Shown here: in pieces, positions 61,354-64,000 of the stretch | Layout of the letters: the number at the start of each line of letters is the position of its first letter | How positions within the stretch are numbered: position 1 is the stretch's first letter | Assembly: GCA_943369665.1 (NCBI GenBank) | Contig: CALRNX020000005.1 | Location: 1-64,000 of the forward strand | Direction: 5' to 3' | Source of the DNA: UKL13-3 sp943369665 | GTDB taxonomy: Bacteria > Bacteroidota > Bacteroidia > UKL13-3 | Length of the DNA: 64,000 nt | Translations under genes and position numbers: made by a program | Notes under the pieces: generated by a model | Databases searched by the model: none | What the model was told of the DNA's origin: nothing | What the model saw: the letters and a program-made list of their open reading frames with translations, nothing else

Positions 61354-62813
61354 TGGGCTAGTTGATCTTTCAGATCAAAGATCTGTTGCTCTATCCAGGA
61401 TGGTTTACGCAGCAACCATCCTTCGGGCTTCCGGTAAAATGCCGGGTTCAAAAAAACGTTTACGTAAACCGAACCTTGCTCATATGATTTTCCATACCAA
61501 TGTATTTCTAAGAACTTTCGTTGCGCCACACTGAATTCTGCGTTCACATTCGATTGTAATATTATTGGATATTGGTTCAGAGAATCTGTTGTGATGCGCA
61601 AAACAGGTAATCCACTCTCTGTTAAATACCTCGACCGGACCGGGTTAGCAATAGGAGCATAACTATACATGGTGTCTGAAGGCCCAAAGTCTTGTTTGAG
61701 TTGTTGTTCAATCCTAAAATAATTGCGGTAAGCCAGTGTAGCGTCCCCCAATGTTTTTCCGGGATAGTATAAAAAATTCCCGGCTATTAAACTCACCCCT
61801 ATTAAACCCAGGCCCCATTGCTGGTATTTTTTGGGCGCCTGAAATAAATAGCTTATTGCAATTCCAATAGACAATAACTGGAATACCCAAAAGTACCGGT
61901 GCCCGATGGTATGTTCCAATGTTACAGCCATGATAAGGCTTGTTACCAATAACATGATGCAAAAAACAGATGCCACTTTTTTGTCAATTTTGTTTTGCCA
62001 AAGCGCCACCATTGTGATGCAATGAACGGGCAACATTCCATAATCAATGAGGCGCCATAAAATAATCGCCAATCCTTTTACAAACGTTCCAAATCCTTTT
62101 AACGATTCGGCATCACTATAATTTGGCGAATGCAAAAACCACCCTGTATGTTGGTAGTGAACCATAAGCCAACACATAAAAACAACAAATGGAATCGTAT
62201 ACTTTATCCATGTTGTTTGAATCCAATAACCGATCGATTGTTTGTTAATGCGAAAGGCAATCCAGAAATCGGCAATGAACAATGCCAGTAAGAAATATGC
62301 CCCTTGCAAATGGGTAAGCATCATTAAGGATGTAACCCATACAAACAACAGCTTCCGTTCGGTTAACATTGCATAAATGGCCAACAAACAAAAGGTCATG
62401 AGCAAGGTAGTATTCAGCATCATGGCACTCATGCTGAATGTTGTTGCAAAACAACAAGCAAGCAACAAAATGATATTGGCCTGAGATAATGATACAAACA
62501 GCAGGCAATATTTACGCAAACTCCATAACAATAAAAGCATACAACCGATGCCTACCAAATGGGAAACACCAAGAGATAACCCGGCAAGCTGCCAACACAA
62601 TGCCATCAAAAACGGAAACAAAGTAGGATGCCCGGGGTCAACTTCAGGTGGGTAAAAAACCGTTTGCAAACCCGAATCATAAATGGCCAAAGCGGCTTTG
62701 GATGTGGATGCAATCGCATCACCAAAAAACGGGTCGTTCTTTACAATTCCAAAAACGATTGCCTGTATAGCAACAATAATGAAGAAAAAATATTTAGAAG
62801 AAAAAAGGTTCAT
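61350..62813 (-). CDS. Multi-span membrane protein, possible GT39-like glycosyltransferase
   Basis: 487 residues with about 11 membrane spans. FGDAIASTSKAALAIYDSG near 29-47 carries an acidic residue in the first periplasmic loop, where GT39/ArnT-like mannosyltransferases have their D-E motif, and FYPPEVDPGHPTLFPFLMAL resembles their second loop (H-P-P-L/T). A soluble periplasmic tail closes the protein. The match is loose, so a glycosyltransferase role is an inference; substrate probably a polyprenyl-linked sugar. The stop overlaps that of the convergent TPR protein by four bases. Confidence 0.65.
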   Translation of the reverse strand: MNLFSSKYFFFIIVAIQAIVFGIVKNDPFFGDAIASTSKAALAIYDSGLQTVFYPPEVDPGHPTLFPFLMALCWQLAGLSLGVSHLVGIGCMLLLLWSLRKYCLLFVSLSQANIILLLACCFATTFSMSAMMLNTTLLMTFCLLAIYAMLTERKLLFVWVTSLMMLTHLQGAYFLLALFIADFWIAFRINKQSIGYWIQTTWIKYTIPFVVFMCWLMVHYQHTGWFLHSPNYSDAESLKGFGTFVKGLAIILWRLIDYGMLPVHCITMVALWQNKIDKKVASVFCIMLLVTSLIMAVTLEHTIGHRYFWVFQLLSIGIAISYLFQAPKKYQQWGLGLIGVSLIAGNFLYYPGKTLGDATLAYRNYFRIEQQLKQDFGPSDTMYSYAPIANPVRSRYLTESGLPVLRITTDSLNQYPIILQSNVNAEFSVAQRKFLEIHWYGKSYEQGSVYVNVFLNPAFYRKPEGWLLRKPSWIEQQIFDLKDQLAH

Positions 62814-62841
62814 GTTTGGTAAACAAACATAACCAATTATT

Positions 62842-63981
62842 CTATTTAGAAGGAGCGTGATGAGCGATTACTTCCGCATACATTTTTTCATATTCGGGTA
62901 CGATCTTATCAATATGAAAATCGAGTGCTCGCTCACGTGAGTTTTGTTTAAACTGCTTTAACCTGGTATCATCGCTCAAAATATAAATGGCCTTTTCGGC
63001 CATACCATCCACATCTCCCACTTCACACATATAGCCTGTTTTGTCATTGATAATTAATTCGGGAATCCCCCCGGCATTGCTGGCCACCACCGGCACTTCA
63101 CAGGCCATTGCCTCTAACGCAGCCAATCCGAAGCTTTCCGTTTCAGACGGCATTAGAAACAAATCGCCAATGGAAAGCACTTCCTCCACTGCATCTTGTT
63201 TCCCTAAAAAACTAATCCCATCGCATAAGTCCAGGTCACGACACAGTTGCTCAATATTCTGGCGCTCGGGACCATCGCCTACCAATAATAATTTTACGTT
63301 TAGTTTTTCCCTCACCTTTCCAAATACCCGCACCACATCTTCAACACGTTTTACTTTTCTAAAATTGGACGTGTGAATCAAGATCTTCTCTCCTCCGGGA
63401 GCAACTGCTTTCTTAAAATGTTCTTTTGCTTGTTTGCTGAAACGTTCGAAGTCGATAAAATTGGGGATAACAGCAATATCTCGCGTTACCCTGAAATGTT
63501 CATACGTATCTTGTTTTAAGGAATCGGAAACAGCCGTAACACCGTTCGATTGATTGATTGAATAAGTGACAACCGGTTCAAACGATTTATCTTTTCCCAC
63601 CAAGGTAATATCCGTACCATGCAGGGTTGTAACAATGGGTATATGAATTCCTTCGGTTGCCAAAATATGCTTGGCCATTACCGCTGCCGAAGCATGTGGA
63701 ATAGCGTAATGAACATGCAATACATCCAGCTTTTCAAACTTTACCACATCAACCAATCGGCTGGTAAGAGCGGTTTCATATGGAGGAAAATCAAATAATG
63801 GATAATGTGAAACGTATACCTCATGAAAAAAGATATTGCCCGTAAAAAAATCTAAACGGGCGGGCTGTTTATAGGATATAAAATGTACGTGATGACCACG
63901 TAATGCCAAAGCTTTTCCTAATTCGGTGGCAACCACTCCACTACCACCATAAGTGGGGTAACAAACAATTCCTATCTTCAT
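62842..63981 (-). CDS. bshA: N-acetyl-alpha-D-glucosaminyl L-malate synthase
   Basis: 379 residues, GT-B fold, family GT4. KIGIVCYPTYGGSGVVATELG at the start, HYAIPHASAAVMAKHIL near 96-112, GEKILIHTSNFRKVKRVEDVV near 200-220 and MPSETESFGLAALEAMACEVPVVASNAGGIPELI, seen as blocks E-S-F-G-L-A-A-L-E and SNAGGIPELI (E-x-7-E nucleotide-sugar site), are BshA signatures. It condenses UDP-GlcNAc and L-malate in the first step of bacillithiol synthesis. Bacillithiol is a low-molecular-weight thiol known in Bacillota and some Bacteroidota. bshB and bshC are not in the window. Confidence 0.93.
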   Translation of the reverse strand: MKIGIVCYPTYGGSGVVATELGKALALRGHHVHFISYKQPARLDFFTGNIFFHEVYVSHYPLFDFPPYETALTSRLVDVVKFEKLDVLHVHYAIPHASAAVMAKHILATEGIHIPIVTTLHGTDITLVGKDKSFEPVVTYSINQSNGVTAVSDSLKQDTYEHFRVTRDIAVIPNFIDFERFSKQAKEHFKKAVAPGGEKILIHTSNFRKVKRVEDVVRVFGKVREKLNVKLLLVGDGPERQNIEQLCRDLDLCDGISFLGKQDAVEEVLSIGDLFLMPSETESFGLAALEAMACEVPVVASNAGGIPELIINDKTGYMCEVGDVDGMAEKAIYILSDDTRLKQFKQNSRERALDFHIDKIVPEYEKMYAEVIAHHAPSK

Positions 63982-64000
63982 TCAATTGAAATAAAGTACA

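Noticed and set aside
1..64000. tRNA genes, CRISPR arrays, prophage or defence genes
   Set aside because: I found no cloverleaf-like sequences, regularly spaced repeats or hallmark proteins in any intergenic region.

Overview
The window is a stretch of bacterial chromosome from a member of the Bacteroidota. The evidence is lineage-typical small families (DUF4834, DUF4468), a short primary sigma factor lacking region 1.1, and menaquinone and bacillithiol genes. In addition, many genes are preceded by the TAnnTTTG-type -7 promoter box of this phylum rather than by clear Shine-Dalgarno sites. The DNA is AT-rich and densely coding on both strands. No intergenic gap exceeds about 200 bases, and I found no rRNA, tRNA, CRISPR array, transposase, integrase or phage gene.

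Layout. Positions 1-4260 are the end of a surface-polysaccharide locus: a partial FkbM-like protein, an FkbM-like methyltransferase, a glycosyltransferase, a Wzx-type flippase and another FkbM methyltransferase. Positions 4391-7888 hold a Bax-inhibitor-1-like membrane protein, pnp and rpsO. Positions 7987-16442 form a cyanophycin locus with cyanophycin synthetase (cphA), cyanophycinase (cphB) and an isoaspartyl peptidase/asparaginase. Between cphA and cphB lie a membrane-anchored LuxR-type regulator broken by an apparent frameshift, a TlpA-DUF3738 exported protein and a GNAT acetyltransferase. Positions 16546-25180 carry two flavoproteins, an ftsH pair, an acetyltransferase and menB/menD. Positions 25367-34663 mix small conserved proteins, a peptidylprolyl isomerase, a SET-domain protein, exonuclease III, two Rieske-type proteins, a 3-hydroxyacyl-CoA dehydrogenase, an A-type Fe-S carrier, rpsT, aat and a YihY protein.

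Positions 34824-46712 are mostly core metabolism: pgk, fabG, a vWA membrane protein, ndk, purK-purE-pnuC, a membrane nuclease/phosphatase-fold protein, two tandem rhomboid proteases and the primary sigma factor. Positions 46892-63981 hold feoAB, a glycosyltransferase, an MsbA-like exporter, rbfA, a DedA protein, a LolC/E-type permease, a methyltransferase, a TPR lipoprotein, an SDR-family dehydrogenase, a metal-ligand-poor arginase-fold protein, two large membrane proteins and bshA.

The most coherent system is the cyanophycin locus, which encodes polymer synthesis, depolymerisation to beta-Asp-Arg and dipeptide hydrolysis: a closed nitrogen/arginine storage cycle. Other points worth attention are the frameshifted regulator at the cphA boundary, a Rieske-like lipoprotein with altered second ligand motif, an arginase-fold probable pseudoenzyme, three convergent gene pairs that share a palindromic 4-base stop, and several genes whose -7 box lies so close to the start codon that their mRNAs are probably leaderless.
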